From positions 1,364,001 to 1,428,000 of the forward strand of contig OZ242360.1 of assembly GCA_965208775.1 (NCBI GenBank): a stretch of 64,000 nucleotides of DNA, read 5' to 3'. A program made the translations under genes and the position numbers. Shown one piece after another: positions 1 to 8,254 of the stretch (position 1 is its first letter; each line of letters starts with the position of its first letter). The DNA comes from JAPOVO01 sp026708165. Its GTDB lineage: Bacteria > Chloroflexota > UBA11872 > VXNJ01. A model generated the notes under the pieces. That model did not search any database, was not told the DNA's origin, and worked only from the letters and a program-made list of their open reading frames with translations.

Positions 1-1842
1 GTAGACCGAGAATGCTTCCTCGGCCCAGTCATCGACTATCTCGATCCCGAAAAGCGATGGATAGCTCGTAAACCCGGCGACCTGCCGAAAACCAAGCTCG
101 CCGGAGAAGAGCGATTCGTAGTAGCGAATCGCCAGCGGGTAGCGCACCGGCATTCGCGGAATGCTCCCGGCGAGACGGTCGCTGCTGAGAACGACGTAGT
201 CGGCGTCCTGAAGGGCCTGAATCAGCTGTTCCCGCTTCTTGAGAGTCTCGTCGTCGTAAAGCGGCAACTCGGCGTAGTTGTAGGCGTTGGGGTTACGGTT
301 CGGGATGCGCAGCGGGAGCCGGTCGTCCCAGTGTTCGACGGCTATGGTCGAGCCTGGCGGAACATTAGCGAAGATCCACTCGCTCGCTTGGACTCGCGTT
401 ACGGGCGACGCGTAGATCCGGTGGAACGCCACCGCCCAAAGCAGAGTTCCCCCCAGGACGATGGCGGCCAGGACGCCGGGGGGGAGCCATGCAGGCAAGG
501 TCCGATCACCCTCACCCCCGCCGTCTTTCGTCAGGGAAGAGGGAGTGAGACCTAGTATTCGGAACGTGCGGCGCCTGTCCCACAGGAAGACAAGCATCCA
601 GCCTGAGAGGAGCGCCGCCATGGGATATATGGGATGGAAATAACGCATGGTCTTGAGGACGAGCGCGCCGAAGTAGACGAAGTTGAGCGCGGCCCAGCCC
701 AGGGGGAGAATCAGCTCCAGGTTCCTCTTCATGAATATCCGAACGGCGGCGAGCGCGAACGCCGCAATCGACGTCAGGCCGAGCGCCGGTCCCAGCCCCC
801 AGAAGACCATGTTTTTGAGGGGGAACAGGTAGGGCGTCGTGCCGGCCCACTGAATGCCCGGCGGCCAGTCGTATATACCCTCCTGAATAGCGCGCTGCTG
901 ATTGACCGCGTTGAGAAACGGCTGAGCGAGCCGGAAATCGAGCGGATTGGCCCCTTCGAACGCGTAGGGCTGCGCGACTCGGAATGTAAGCGCAGCGAGG
1001 GCGAAGCTGCCGACGACGCCGAGGCATTCTTTTGCCCACGCCGGCCACTGACCGTAGGCGAACCATCGTCTCGACCCGGGCGCGCCGAGACGGGTTTCGC
1101 TTCGCCGCGCATAGATGCGCCAAGCCAGATATGCGGCAACGAACGGCACAATCAGGCCCGTGCTGAGCTTGCTCGCCAAGCCCAGCCCTATGACAAGTCC
1201 CAGGCCGGCGAACTGGTACCAGCGTTTCTCATCGAGCGACTTGGCAGCCAGGTAGATAGCCGTCGTGGCGAAGAACGTGGAGAAGGTGTCGACGGCGAAG
1301 AAGTGGGAGAGCTGTATGCCGAGCACGGCGAAGGCGTACAGGAAAGCGGCCAGGAGGGCGACTCGCTTGTCGAAAATCCGCCGCCCGATCAGGAAGACCA
1401 TGAGGACGGTCCCGGTATCGAACAGCGCAGAGGCAGCGCGGCCGGTCAGGTGAAAGCCGTCGTATCCGGTCCCGCCCGTGAACTCGGCAACGGCGCGAAC
1501 CAGGAAAAGCGGGAACGTGCCGTATACGAAAAACGAAATGTCGGGGAGGAGATAGGGGCTGAGCGGAGACGCGCCTGGGTCGAGGTACTGAGCGAGAGAG
1601 TGAGGGAGATCGAGCCGCGTTCCCACCATTGTGAGGAAGCGTTCGTCGGGATGCAGATGGTGAAGCTGGTCCCAATTGATTCCGATCAGCCGAAACGCCG
1701 CGCCAACAAGCGCGATGACGGCCAGAAGCGCGGGCGAACTGGTGGCGATTTGCCGCAGGCGGCGCGCAGCTTGGGGCACTGCCTGATCGCTTTCGGCCGC
1801 GGGGCGGCCGCGGGACGGCATATGGTTTGCTTGGGCGTTCAT
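1..1842 (-). CDS. Membrane glycosyltransferase, PMT/GT39-like (3' end outside window)
   Basis: The frame is open from an ATG at 1842 down to the first base, giving 614 codons with the C-terminus missing. Many hydrophobic segments alternate with short loops. The first extracytoplasmic loop has the motif HPDERF (residues 64-69); an acidic Asp-Glu pair there is typical of ArnT/PMT-type glycosyltransferases that use polyprenyl-phosphate sugars. The C-terminal part (from about residue 470) is soluble and probably extracytoplasmic. The sugar and acceptor cannot be told. About codons 431-446 read like a translated palindromic repeat (see 507-549). The family call is firm; a specific role would be a guess. 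Confidence 0.8.
   Translation of the reverse strand, partial: MNAQANHMPSRGRPAAESDQAVPQAARRLRQIATSSPALLAVIALVGAAFRLIGINWDQLHHLHPDERFLTMVGTRLDLPHSLAQYLDPGASPLSPYLLPDISFFVYGTFPLFLVRAVAEFTGGTGYDGFHLTGRAASALFDTGTVLMVFLIGRRIFDKRVALLAAFLYAFAVLGIQLSHFFAVDTFSTFFATTAIYLAAKSLDEKRWYQFAGLGLVIGLGLASKLSTGLIVPFVAAYLAWRIYARRSETRLGAPGSRRWFAYGQWPAWAKECLGVVGSFALAALTFRVAQPYAFEGANPLDFRLAQPFLNAVNQQRAIQEGIYDWPPGIQWAGTTPYLFPLKNMVFWGLGPALGLTSIAAFALAAVRIFMKRNLELILPLGWAALNFVYFGALVLKTMRYFHPIYPMAALLSGWMLVFLWDRRRTFRILGLTPSSLTKDGGGEGDRTLPAWLPPGVLAAIVLGGTLLWAVAFHRIYASPVTRVQASEWIFANVPPGSTIAVEHWDDRLPLRIPNRNPNAYNYAELPLYDDETLKKREQLIQALQDADYVVLSSDRLAGSIPRMPVRYPLAIRYYESLFSGELGFRQVAGFTSYPSLFGIEIVDDWAEEAFSVY
507..549. repeat. Palindromic repeat inserted in frame in the glycosyltransferase gene
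   Basis: The stretch has CTCAC and GTGAG arms at its ends and C-rich/G-rich interior arms. Translated on the minus strand it reads LTPSSLTKDGGGEGD. This is the same type of translated palindrome seen at 29232-29283 and 29586-29660. It sits between the last membrane segments and the soluble tail, where an insertion would be tolerated. Confidence 0.5.
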
Positions 1843-2022
1843 TGATCGAAGATTAGCGCGGACATGCCCAGGGTCAGGGGAGCTGCTGAATACGGAGGAT
1901 TAAAGGATGCCGCAGTGCGTGGAGGCGCCCGCTGGCCGCGCGCCTTCCGGTTCGGCGCGCTCGGCTTTTCAGTCGAGCACGTCGCCGCGCACGGGGAGGG
2001 TCGAGAATCGAAGCACCGACCA

Positions 2023-2051
2023 TTGACCCGTTAGACCGCGCGTGATAGCTT
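2023..2051 (+). promoter_or_regulatory. Putative sigma-70-type promoter of the 19-codon gene
   Basis: A TTGACC box (2023-2028) and TAGCTT (2046-2051) are separated by 17 bases. Transcription would start near 2058, just before the Shine-Dalgarno sequence of the small gene at 2078. The -35 box is good and the -10 box matches consensus at three of six positions. Confidence 0.5.
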
Positions 2052-2077
2052 GACCACAAGAAAGGAGGTGATGCTGC

Positions 2078-2137
2078 ATGTCTGATACTTATGGCAGCAG
2101 GTTCGGCGCATCCCTAATGGAGGAGATTGAGCACTAG
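2078..2137 (+). CDS. Isolated small protein or peptide, 19 aa
   Basis: The reading frame encodes MSDTYGSRFGASLMEEIEH. It is preceded by AAAGGAGGTGAT (2061-2072), a near-perfect complement of the 16S anti-Shine-Dalgarno, ending six bases before the ATG. A promoter-like pair lies upstream (2023-2051) and a 14-bp hairpin downstream (2194-2226). No adjacent gene shares its strand: a minus-strand gene starts at 1842 and another ends at 2302, so it appears to be a monocistronic short transcript. The peptide has no signal sequence, is acidic at the C-terminus, and matches no family I know. Alternatives are a leader peptide or a modified-peptide precursor. Translation signals are strong; function is unknown. 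Confidence 0.55.
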   Translation: MSDTYGSRFGASLMEEIEH

Positions 2138-2193
2138 CCGATTAAATCCTTTGTAGGGAACGAACCGCGCCGGATCTGCTGTCTGGCGTTGAA

Positions 2194-2226
2194 GAGGGTC
2201 GGAGCACAAAACGTGCTCCGGCCCTC
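2194..2226. terminator. Strong hairpin between the 19-codon gene and ridA
   Basis: A 14-bp stem with one G-T pair and a five-base AAAAC loop (arms 2194-2207 and 2213-2226). No T-run follows on either strand, so it could be a factor-assisted bidirectional terminator for the small gene and the convergent RidA gene, or a structured 3' end. Confidence 0.55.
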
Positions 2227-2301
2227 AGCCACTTTCCGAGTACGAGTGGCCGCCGGTGCGGATTGAACGAATGTGACGGCAGCGTTTCGGCGCAGCGGGC
2301 G

Positions 2302-2760
2302 CTATTTGATTTCGAGCACCAACTCGACTTCGACCGGGATGTTGTAGGGCAACTCGTTTACCCCGATGGCCGATCTGGCGTGGCGACCGGCGTCTCCGAA
2401 CACGTCGAGCATCAGGTCGGAGAAACCGTTCATGACGGTGGGCTGCTGACCGAATCCGGGAGCGCTGGCCACGAATCCGAGAACCTTTACGACGCGGGAG
2501 ACTCTATCCAGGCTCCCAAGCTCGGACCTGATGCGCGCCAGCACCGCGGTCCCCACGTCTCTTGCGGCCTGCGCCCCTTCCTCGACGGTAAGATCGCCGC
2601 CCACCTTGCCCTTCCAGTCCGGCCCGTCGGGGGTTCGCGGACCGAGACCCGACAGGTACATAAGATTCCCCGTCCGAACAGCCGGCACGTAGGAGCCCAT
2701 CGGGGAAGGTCCCTCTTCGAGCTCAATGCCCAACGCCTGCAATCTCTCTTCAGCGGTCAT
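2302..2760 (-). CDS. RidA/YjgF/UK114 family protein
   Basis: This 152-residue protein has the family layout: an N-terminal hydrophobic strand (YLSGLGPR), a central acidic helix, and a C-terminal HARSAIGVNELPYN segment ending in a Val/Glu-rich strand. The Arg in HARSAIG corresponds to the conserved ligand-binding Arg. Family members form trimers and hydrolyse reactive enamines/imines released by PLP enzymes. The N-terminus is about 20 residues longer than archetypal RidA, as in the YjgH/RutC-like subgroups. It lies 35 bases after the HD gene on the same strand and is probably co-transcribed with it. Specific substrate unknown. Confidence 0.85.
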   Translation of the reverse strand: MTAEERLQALGIELEEGPSPMGSYVPAVRTGNLMYLSGLGPRTPDGPDWKGKVGGDLTVEEGAQAARDVGTAVLARIRSELGSLDRVSRVVKVLGFVASAPGFGQQPTVMNGFSDLMLDVFGDAGRHARSAIGVNELPYNIPVEVELVLEIK

Positions 2761-2795
2761 GTTTCCTCCCGTATCGGATCGGGTTTTAACTCGCC

Positions 2796-3377
2796 CTAGA
2801 CTTCCAGCATTCCCGCACTGGTCAGAATACGCCAGAAGGCGTGGTCGGCATGATGAACGATAGTGTTCTCAAGGCTGCGGACGATCAGCTCGCCTTCGCC
2901 CGAGTGTCCGCCCGCCGCGTGGCAGACCGCTTCGGGCAACCCCGCAGAGATCGCGATATGGGCACCGTAGACGGGATGGCGCATGGCCGGGAACCCCGAC
3001 GCCTTGGGGTTGGCGCTCCAGCGCTTCTGGTTTTCGGGACTGAACTCAAAAGGCTTGCCGATGTCGTGACACAGGGCCGAGGCTATAAGCAGGTCCCGGT
3101 CGAAGCCGATCGACCCGACAATGCTCTCCAGCGAATCGGCCATTGCAAGCGCGATACGCGCCACGCCTCGCAGGTGATCGGCCTGTGTCCCGCGCTTCAG
3201 GGCGGGCGAATCGGGATTGCCGGACGGGCGGATCTGGCCGATGCTGGTGAACTCCGTCTCCGACAGCGCCATGGCCCAGGCGGCGACGACCCGTTCGCGG
3301 AGGTCGGGATCGGATATCTGGTCGACTTCGGGCAGGCTTTCGCGCACTCCGGGCTTCAATTCTTCATACTCTTCCAC
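2796..3377 (-). CDS. HD-domain phosphohydrolase-like protein
   Basis: The protein carries the HD signature: an upstream His (ADHLRGVARIALAMAD), the metal-binding LCHDIGKPFEF, and a later HPVYGAHIAI segment. HD proteins are metal-dependent phosphohydrolases, often on nucleotides. I place the start at the GTG at 3377 because GAGGAG lies seven bases upstream; an ATG 14 codons earlier has no such signal. That gives 193 residues. Its partner downstream is ridA, and lexA is divergent. Substrate unknown. Confidence 0.75.
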   Translation of the reverse strand: MEEYEELKPGVRESLPEVDQISDPDLRERVVAAWAMALSETEFTSIGQIRPSGNPDSPALKRGTQADHLRGVARIALAMADSLESIVGSIGFDRDLLIASALCHDIGKPFEFSPENQKRWSANPKASGFPAMRHPVYGAHIAISAGLPEAVCHAAGGHSGEGELIVRSLENTIVHHADHAFWRILTSAGMLEV

Positions 3378-3552
3378 CTGGACACTCCTCAAGCGATGTC
3401 GACGCGTCCGAGCTCGCAAGACCGAACGTCGATTACGGCAAACGATTAGAACCTAAAGTTGGGGTCCGCTCCCAGCCGCAAGGCGGATCGGTCGTCTTCG
3501 CAATGTTGCAGGTCCCCGGATTGCACGGGGAATCATCCGCGCCGGACCGGAA

Positions 3553-3582
3553 TTGACTTGTTCGGTGCTTGTTTGGTAGCTT
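3553..3582 (+). promoter_or_regulatory. lexA promoter with a direct-repeat operator candidate
   Basis: TTGACT (3553-3558) and TAGCTT (3577-3582) are separated by 18 bases. Inside the spacer TTGTTCGGT (3558-3566) and TTGTTTGGT (3569-3577) form a direct repeat with an 11-base period, one helical turn. Read differently it is GTTC-N7-GTTT, one base off the GTTC-N7-GTTC box known for alphaproteobacterial LexA. LexA autoregulation at this site is an inference. Confidence 0.45.
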
Positions 3583-3618
3583 TGCTCGTGTGACATTGTG
3601 TTTGAAGGGTAATGCAAA

Positions 3619-4224
3619 TTGGCTCGTTTCCTGACCCGTAAGCAACGCCAAGTCATCGAGACCATCCGCACGTTGATCGAAGAGAACGGCTACAGTCCGA
3701 GCGTGCGCGAACTGGGCGGGGTGCTGGGTCTAGCGCCAGCGACCATCCAGCAGCATCTGGACGCTCTTCAGGCAAAGGGGTATATCAGCAGGACCGGGTC
3801 CGCCTTCGGCATCACCCTGAAGGACGAAACACCGCAGGCCGGACAGTCGTACACGACCGCCGTGATAGGCACTATCGCCGCCGGTGAGCCGATTCTGGCG
3901 TTCGAGGAATACGAGGACCGCATCGAGGTGCCTCAAGCCATGCTGGTTGGGAGCGAGCATTTTGCGCTTCGCGTGCAGGGCGACAGCATGATCGAGGACC
4001 ACATCCTGGACGGCGACCTGGTGGTGGTCCGCCGCCAACAGTCCGCGGACGACGGCGAGGTGGTGGTGGCGCTGCTCGACGACGGCACGGCGACTCTCAA
4101 ACGACTCTACCGCGAGTCGGGTGGATTCCGTCTCCAGCCGGCGAACTCTCAGCTAAACCCGATCTACGTCAACAGCCTAGACGTCCAGGGAGTGGTGACG
4201 GGCATCGTTCGGCAGCATATCTAG
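3619..4224 (+). CDS. lexA: SOS repressor LexA
   Basis: A 201-residue, full-length LexA starting at TTG. Residues 1-65 form the winged helix (GYSPSVRELGGVLG, then the ATIQQHLDALQAKGYI recognition region). The self-cleavage site is Ala88-Gly89 in IGTIAAGEP, and the catalytic pair is Ser123 (GDSM) and Lys161 (ATLKRL), as expected for RecA-stimulated autoproteolysis. It represses DNA-damage response genes. The promoter contains a direct repeat that may be its own operator. A YjbQ-family gene follows 18 bases downstream. Confidence 0.95.
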   Translation: MARFLTRKQRQVIETIRTLIEENGYSPSVRELGGVLGLAPATIQQHLDALQAKGYISRTGSAFGITLKDETPQAGQSYTTAVIGTIAAGEPILAFEEYEDRIEVPQAMLVGSEHFALRVQGDSMIEDHILDGDLVVVRRQQSADDGEVVVALLDDGTATLKRLYRESGGFRLQPANSQLNPIYVNSLDVQGVVTGIVRQHI

Positions 4225-4242
4225 GCGGCGGCAGGTCCGGCG

Positions 4243-4632
4243 TTGGGGGCCTTTGAAGTAAGGACGACCGAGCGCGCCTGCGTGGTGGACATCACCAATC
4301 GGGTGCTCGCGGAGGTGGCGGCGTCAGGCGTGACGTCCGGTCTCTGCCTGATCGGAACGCGGCACACCACGGTCGGGGTAACCATCAACGAACCTGATTC
4401 GACTCTCTTTCATGACCTGCTGCGGCAGCTTGAGAAGATCGCCCCCAGACGCGACGGATACCTGCATCCGGACAACTCCGACTCGCACATGAAGGCGATG
4501 CTTATGGGCGGGTCGGTTACGGCGCCGGTCGTCGGCGGTCGGCTCGACCTGGGAACCTGGCAGGCGGTGCTGCTGTGCGAGTTCGACGGTCCCCGCAGGC
4601 GGACCGTCCGCGTGGACGTGACCGGCGGCTAG
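4243..4632 (+). CDS. YjbQ/UPF0047 family protein
   Basis: This 129-residue protein has all the family blocks: RHTTVGVTINE (40-50), HPDNSDSH (75-82), GTWQ (104-107) and EFDGPRRR (113-120). The conserved His residues are thought to bind metal or sulfate. Members show weak thiamine-phosphate synthase activity in vitro, but the real role is unsettled. The TTG start at 4243 is the first start after lexA; no strong ribosome site is visible. Probably co-transcribed with lexA. Confidence 0.85.
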   Translation: MGAFEVRTTERACVVDITNRVLAEVAASGVTSGLCLIGTRHTTVGVTINEPDSTLFHDLLRQLEKIAPRRDGYLHPDNSDSHMKAMLMGGSVTAPVVGGRLDLGTWQAVLLCEFDGPRRRTVRVDVTGG

Positions 4633-4668
4633 GACCGATCGTCCGGGGCCGCGAATCGAGCCTCGCGG

Positions 4669-5469
4669 CTAGTACTCAGGTTCGCGGCCGTTTCCGGCGA
4701 CCACCGAGGATCGCAACTGAATGTACGGCGGCTCCATTATCAAGCGCTGAGATTCGGTGAGGTCGTCTTTCGGCATCTCGATCCGGTATCGGCCCATCCA
4801 CGCCTCGTGACCGGGGCTGTACTTGTAGAGCAGCGAGCGCCGCTCACGGCTGGCCGTCCAGGGCATGGTTCCGTGAGTGAGGGCCTCGGTGAAGATGAGC
4901 GCCGATCCGGCCTTGACCGGCACGTGGACGACCGGGTCTGACGGCTCTTCGAGCGTTACGTATTTGGGAGGGACGGGGTAGTTGGACTTGTGGCTGCCGG
5001 GGATGCCACAGAAGCCGCCCTCGCCGGGATTGATGTCGGTCAGCGCATACGATACGACGGTCAGTCCGTTGAACATCTGGCCGTTCTTGTGGATGTAGTA
5101 GGCGTTCGACTTGAACGGTTCTCCGCCGCCGTGAAGGCGCAGCGGGGCGGCGTCCTCGGTCATCAGGATGGCGTATTCGTGGTCGAGCCGGAACGTATCG
5201 CCGAGCATCTCGGCGAGGTAGGGAACGATGACGGGGTTGGCGATGAGCTCCTTGAACGCGTCGTCGCGATGCAGCAACGGCCCGACATGGAGCTTGTTGC
5301 TGTCGACTATGCAGAATTCGTAGAGGTCGTTCGCCTTCCAGGTGTCCTCGCCCCAGGGATCGAGACCGTCGACGGCCGCGTTGAGTCTGTCGACCTGCGA
5401 CCCGGTCAATGCGTTTTCGACCACAAGGTATCCCCGAAGGTCGAATAGGTAGCGCTCCTCGTCCGTCAT
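4669..5469 (-). CDS. Phytanoyl-CoA dioxygenase (PhyH) family protein
   Basis: A 266-residue non-haem Fe(II)/2-oxoglutarate oxygenase-type protein. It begins with the family's N-terminal FDLRGYLVVENAL segment and contains GGFCGIPGSHKSNYP plus a distal ALTHGTMPW...RRSLLYKY block carrying the likely third iron ligand His and the 2-oxoglutarate Arg. A canonical H-x-D is not obvious; the region has LRLHGGGEPF and YYIHKNGQ instead, so the first ligands are uncertain. The family is expanded in marine Chloroflexota and Poribacteria. Substrate unknown. It converges with the lexA-yjbQ pair. Confidence 0.8.
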   Translation of the reverse strand: MTDEERYLFDLRGYLVVENALTGSQVDRLNAAVDGLDPWGEDTWKANDLYEFCIVDSNKLHVGPLLHRDDAFKELIANPVIVPYLAEMLGDTFRLDHEYAILMTEDAAPLRLHGGGEPFKSNAYYIHKNGQMFNGLTVVSYALTDINPGEGGFCGIPGSHKSNYPVPPKYVTLEEPSDPVVHVPVKAGSALIFTEALTHGTMPWTASRERRSLLYKYSPGHEAWMGRYRIEMPKDDLTESQRLIMEPPYIQLRSSVVAGNGREPEY

Positions 5470-5622
5470 GGTCCCGCTCGCTTAACTGATTGCGACTCCC
5501 GAGAGCATGGTAGGTCGTGTTGAGCAGGATTGACAACGTCCGCGCCCGATAAAGATGGCCAAAGTACCTGTCTGGCAAGATTGCGGCGGGATCGTGCGCG
5601 TGGCGTAAGGCACGGTCTGGCT

Positions 5623-5631
5623 TGCTAGAAT
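5623..5631 (+). promoter_or_regulatory. Extended -10 promoter element of tRNA-Ile
   Basis: TGCTAGAAT is a TGn-TAnnAT extended -10 box, eleven bases upstream of the mature tRNA 5' end. No good -35 hexamer is visible, as expected for extended -10 promoters. Confidence 0.45.
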
Positions 5632-5641
5632 CTCAGTTCGC

Positions 5642-5718
5642 GGGCCATTAGCTCAGTCGGTTAGAGCGCGCCTCTGATAAGGGCGAGGTCCCTGGTTCGA
5701 ATCCAGGATGGCCCACCA
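5642..5718 (+). tRNA. tRNA-Ile(GAU)
   Basis: A complete cloverleaf: acceptor GGGCCAT pairs with ATGGCCC, the D arm has AGCTCAGTCGGTTAGAGC, the anticodon GAT is at 5676-5678, and the T arm is CCTGG-TTCGAAT-CCAGG. The CCA end is encoded. It stands alone rather than in an rRNA spacer. Confidence 0.97.
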
Positions 5719-5966
5719 ACCAGACGAATTCGGGAACCTTCGCGCCAAGGCTTGTTCCGGAGCTGAAGCCGGCCCCTCACCACTGACCGCGAGCGCGGGT
5801 TCGATGGTTGGGCATTCCCTTCGATATCAGAGAGAGGATGATGGAGTCGTTCAAGGCGCTGCCGCGCGCCGAGTGCCTGGAAGAGTACGGACGGCTAACA
5901 TCACGCTGATCCGTGGTTAGGGTGACGAGCGCCACACCCGCCGGAATCTAGTTTGGGAATGCTTCG

Positions 5967-7013
5967 ATGTCGGTCAAGCTCTCCAAGACCCTGAAGGAAA
6001 AACGAAGCGCTTCCGGCGTCGCCGCGACGATCCGGGAATACGAAGACCGCTTCAGAGCGTCCGGGCGCGGCGGACCGGAGAAGGAAAAGGGCGACTACAA
6101 GACGGTCAACAACCTCTACTATGACCTGGTTACGGACTCCTTCGAGTACGGATGGGGCAGGTCGTTTCACTTTGCGCCCCGCGTTCCCGGAGAGAGCTTC
6201 AAGGCATCGATAGCCCGCCACGAGCACTATCTGGCGCAGGTACTCGGGCTCGGACCCGGGATGGTGGTCGCCGACCTGGGCTGCGGCGTCGGCGGGCCGC
6301 TATTGGAGATCGCCCGCGTTTCGGGCGCCAAGGTCGTCGGGGTGAACAGCAACGGCTATCAACTCGAGCGCGCCCGGAGATACGCGGAAGAAGCGGGATT
6401 GACGGATCTGGCCGACTTCCTGCATTGCGACTTCCTGAACGTGGATGCTCCGGACGAATCGTTCGACGCGGTCTACTCCATCGAGGCGACTTGCTGCGCG
6501 CCGGACAAACCGAGCATCTACGGCGAGGTATTTCGATTGCTGAAGCCGGGCGCGCGCTTCGGCGTTTACGAATACTGCATGACTGACCGCTTCGACGCAG
6601 GGGACCCCCACCACCTCAGGATCAAGGCCGATCTCCAACTGGGAGGCGGCCTGCTCGTAATCGACGACCGGCAAACAATTGACCACGCGCTTCGATCGGT
6701 GGGGTTCGAGGTGCTGGAAACGCGGGACCTCGCAGCGCAGACCGGTCCGTCGATTCCCTGGTATCAACCTCTGGTCGGGTCAGGCATTTCCCTGGCGAGC
6801 TTTCGCAGCTCAAGGATCGGACGCTGGGTCACCAACAACACGCTTAGAGCGCTCGAGGCGCTCCGCATTGCGCCGCAAGGAATGGTTGCCGTATCGGAGA
6901 CGCTTAACCTCTGCGCGGCAGCCATGGTCGAGGCGGGCCGGCTGGGCATCTTCACTCCGATGTACTTCATCCACGCCCGCAAGCCAGCAGAGGGAAGACT
7001 CAACTCTCTTTAG
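5967..7013 (+). CDS. Sterol C-24 methyltransferase (Erg6/SMT) homologue 1
   Basis: A 348-residue SAM-dependent methyltransferase with the hallmark SMT blocks: FEYGWGRSFHFAPR (59-72, sterol-binding region I), DLGCGVGGP (103-111, SAM site), YSIEATCCAPD (170-180), YEYCMTDRFD (201-210) and a C-terminal FTPMYFIHARKP like that of plant SMTs. SMTs methylate the sterol side chain at C-24. These blocks are much closer to eukaryotic-type SMTs than to generic methyltransferases. A second homologue is at 16892. Tocopherol or other isoprenoid methylation is an alternative. The last 42 codons plus about 125 bases downstream recur at 10612-10858. Confidence 0.85.
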   Translation: MSVKLSKTLKEKRSASGVAATIREYEDRFRASGRGGPEKEKGDYKTVNNLYYDLVTDSFEYGWGRSFHFAPRVPGESFKASIARHEHYLAQVLGLGPGMVVADLGCGVGGPLLEIARVSGAKVVGVNSNGYQLERARRYAEEAGLTDLADFLHCDFLNVDAPDESFDAVYSIEATCCAPDKPSIYGEVFRLLKPGARFGVYEYCMTDRFDAGDPHHLRIKADLQLGGGLLVIDDRQTIDHALRSVGFEVLETRDLAAQTGPSIPWYQPLVGSGISLASFRSSRIGRWVTNNTLRALEALRIAPQGMVAVSETLNLCAAAMVEAGRLGIFTPMYFIHARKPAEGRLNSL

Positions 7014-7133
7014 GCTGATTCAGTGAGACCCAATGAGTTGATAGGTGCGGGCGTGCTCTGCAGTTTTGACGTAGACCGCCGAGCTACTAGCAACTCAGAC
7101 TGCGTGAGGAGTACAGAAATGGGGACAAGGCCA
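6887..7133 (+). repeat. 247-bp direct repeat, left copy (SMT 3' end plus flank)
   Basis: Matches 10612-10858 without gaps (constant offset 3725). Over the 35 shared codons only eight bases differ, all at synonymous third positions. The next 63 bases differ at 16 positions. A 52-base core (7056-7107) is identical, and the last 23 bases differ at three. An inverted CAACTC/GAGTTG pair just before the core is kept in both copies. Confidence 0.9.
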
Positions 7134-7432
7134 CGCTCGCAAATACGCACCATCGCCTCTGGTGTGAATCGACTTGGGTGTTCGGACTCTCGTACCGCTC
7201 GCGGAAGACCGTGAGTTCCAAAGGCAGCCCCGACGGAGCGCCGCGCACGGGGCCGACGAGTCGAGAGCGGGCACCGCTACCTCGTCCTGAGCGGACGGTG
7301 CAGGCAGCGCCGTCTTTCGGCATCAACCCGTCTGAGAAGCGGGCGCTCGACCTCGTGACGGCCCGATTTGCACCCGCCTCGATTACTCGTTAGCCTGAGC
7401 GGGAACTAGCGGTTCGGGGGGAAGGCAATGGC

Positions 7433-8254
7433 ATGAACGTCATCCTCCTCGGGGCCGGACGGGGCGAACGCCTTATGCCGTTCACCGCGTCGCATCCAAA
7501 GTGCTTTACTGAAGTAGCGGGCGCCAGAATTCTCGATTGGACGCTTAGTGCGTTTCGACAGAATGGTCTGGACCGGTTTGTCTTCGTAGGCGGGTATCTC
7601 ATGGACGTGGTTCAGGACGCATACCCAAATCTCTCCTATGTGGAAAATCCCGCTTGGCCCACGACCAACATCCTCGCTTCCCTGGTTTGTGCTCGTGAAC
7701 ACATGGCTCGCGGCTTCTATGCGACTTACACCGACACGCTGTACCTCGGCGACGCAGTAAAGGCGCTTAAGGATTCGCCACACGACATCACCCTTGTCAT
7801 GGACGCTCGTTGGCGTGAAAGGTATGTGTTTCGGAGTATGCACCCGGAGTCGGACGCCGAGAAGATGCTCGTGGACGGCGTCCGTGTGGTGGAGGTCTCA
7901 CGGACGATCAAGCCGCACGAGGCATCCGGAGAGTATTCGGGCGTGATCAAGATGACGGCCGAGGGCGCTTCTCAGTTCCTGCAATTCTACGACGAGCTCC
8001 ACGCCGAACTCGGTGATGAGCAAGTCATCGCCGATGGCAGACCCTTCCGCATGGCGTACGTAATTCATCTACTCGACCGGATGATCAGAGATGGAATTCC
8101 GGTGCATTGCGTCGCAGTACCCGGTGACTACCATGAGGTCGACACCATCCAGGACTACCATCTAGCCACCGCCGACTGGATGCGGTTCGCGATCCAGCCT
8201 GTTCCTGAGCCACCTCCGACCAAGAGCAGACAAAAGGCACGATATCTTGCCTGA
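7433..8254 (+). CDS. Sugar/choline-phosphate nucleotidyltransferase (LicC-like)
   Basis: A 273-residue nucleotidyltransferase-fold protein. The N-terminus MNVILLGAGRGERLMPFT is the nucleotide-binding GxGxR loop, and HPKCF supplies the conserved Lys. TYTDTLYLGD is the likely metal-binding segment and GDYHEVDTIQDYHLA the C-terminal acidic motif. The length and EVDT motif resemble LicC-type CTP:phosphocholine cytidylyltransferases and short sugar-phosphate nucleotidyltransferases. GGAAGG precedes the ATG. It overlaps the next gene by eight bases. A 60-base sample (7741-7800) is 55% GC, lower than most neighbours, compatible with acquisition. It lies between the direct repeats. Confidence 0.75.
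   Translation: MNVILLGAGRGERLMPFTASHPKCFTEVAGARILDWTLSAFRQNGLDRFVFVGGYLMDVVQDAYPNLSYVENPAWPTTNILASLVCAREHMARGFYATYTDTLYLGDAVKALKDSPHDITLVMDARWRERYVFRSMHPESDAEKMLVDGVRVVEVSRTIKPHEASGEYSGVIKMTAEGASQFLQFYDELHAELGDEQVIADGRPFRMAYVIHLLDRMIRDGIPVHCVAVPGDYHEVDTIQDYHLATADWMRFAIQPVPEPPPTKSRQKARYLA

Noticed and set aside
634..1845. 403-codon plus-strand frame
   Set aside because: It lies opposite the glycosyltransferase, is rich in Arg/Glu/Gln repeats without motifs, and mirrors codon bias of the minus-strand gene.
2071..2085. Upstream ATG at 2071 as the start of the small gene
   Set aside because: It meets a stop after four codons and overlaps the Shine-Dalgarno; the ATG at 2078 gives the longer frame with proper spacing.
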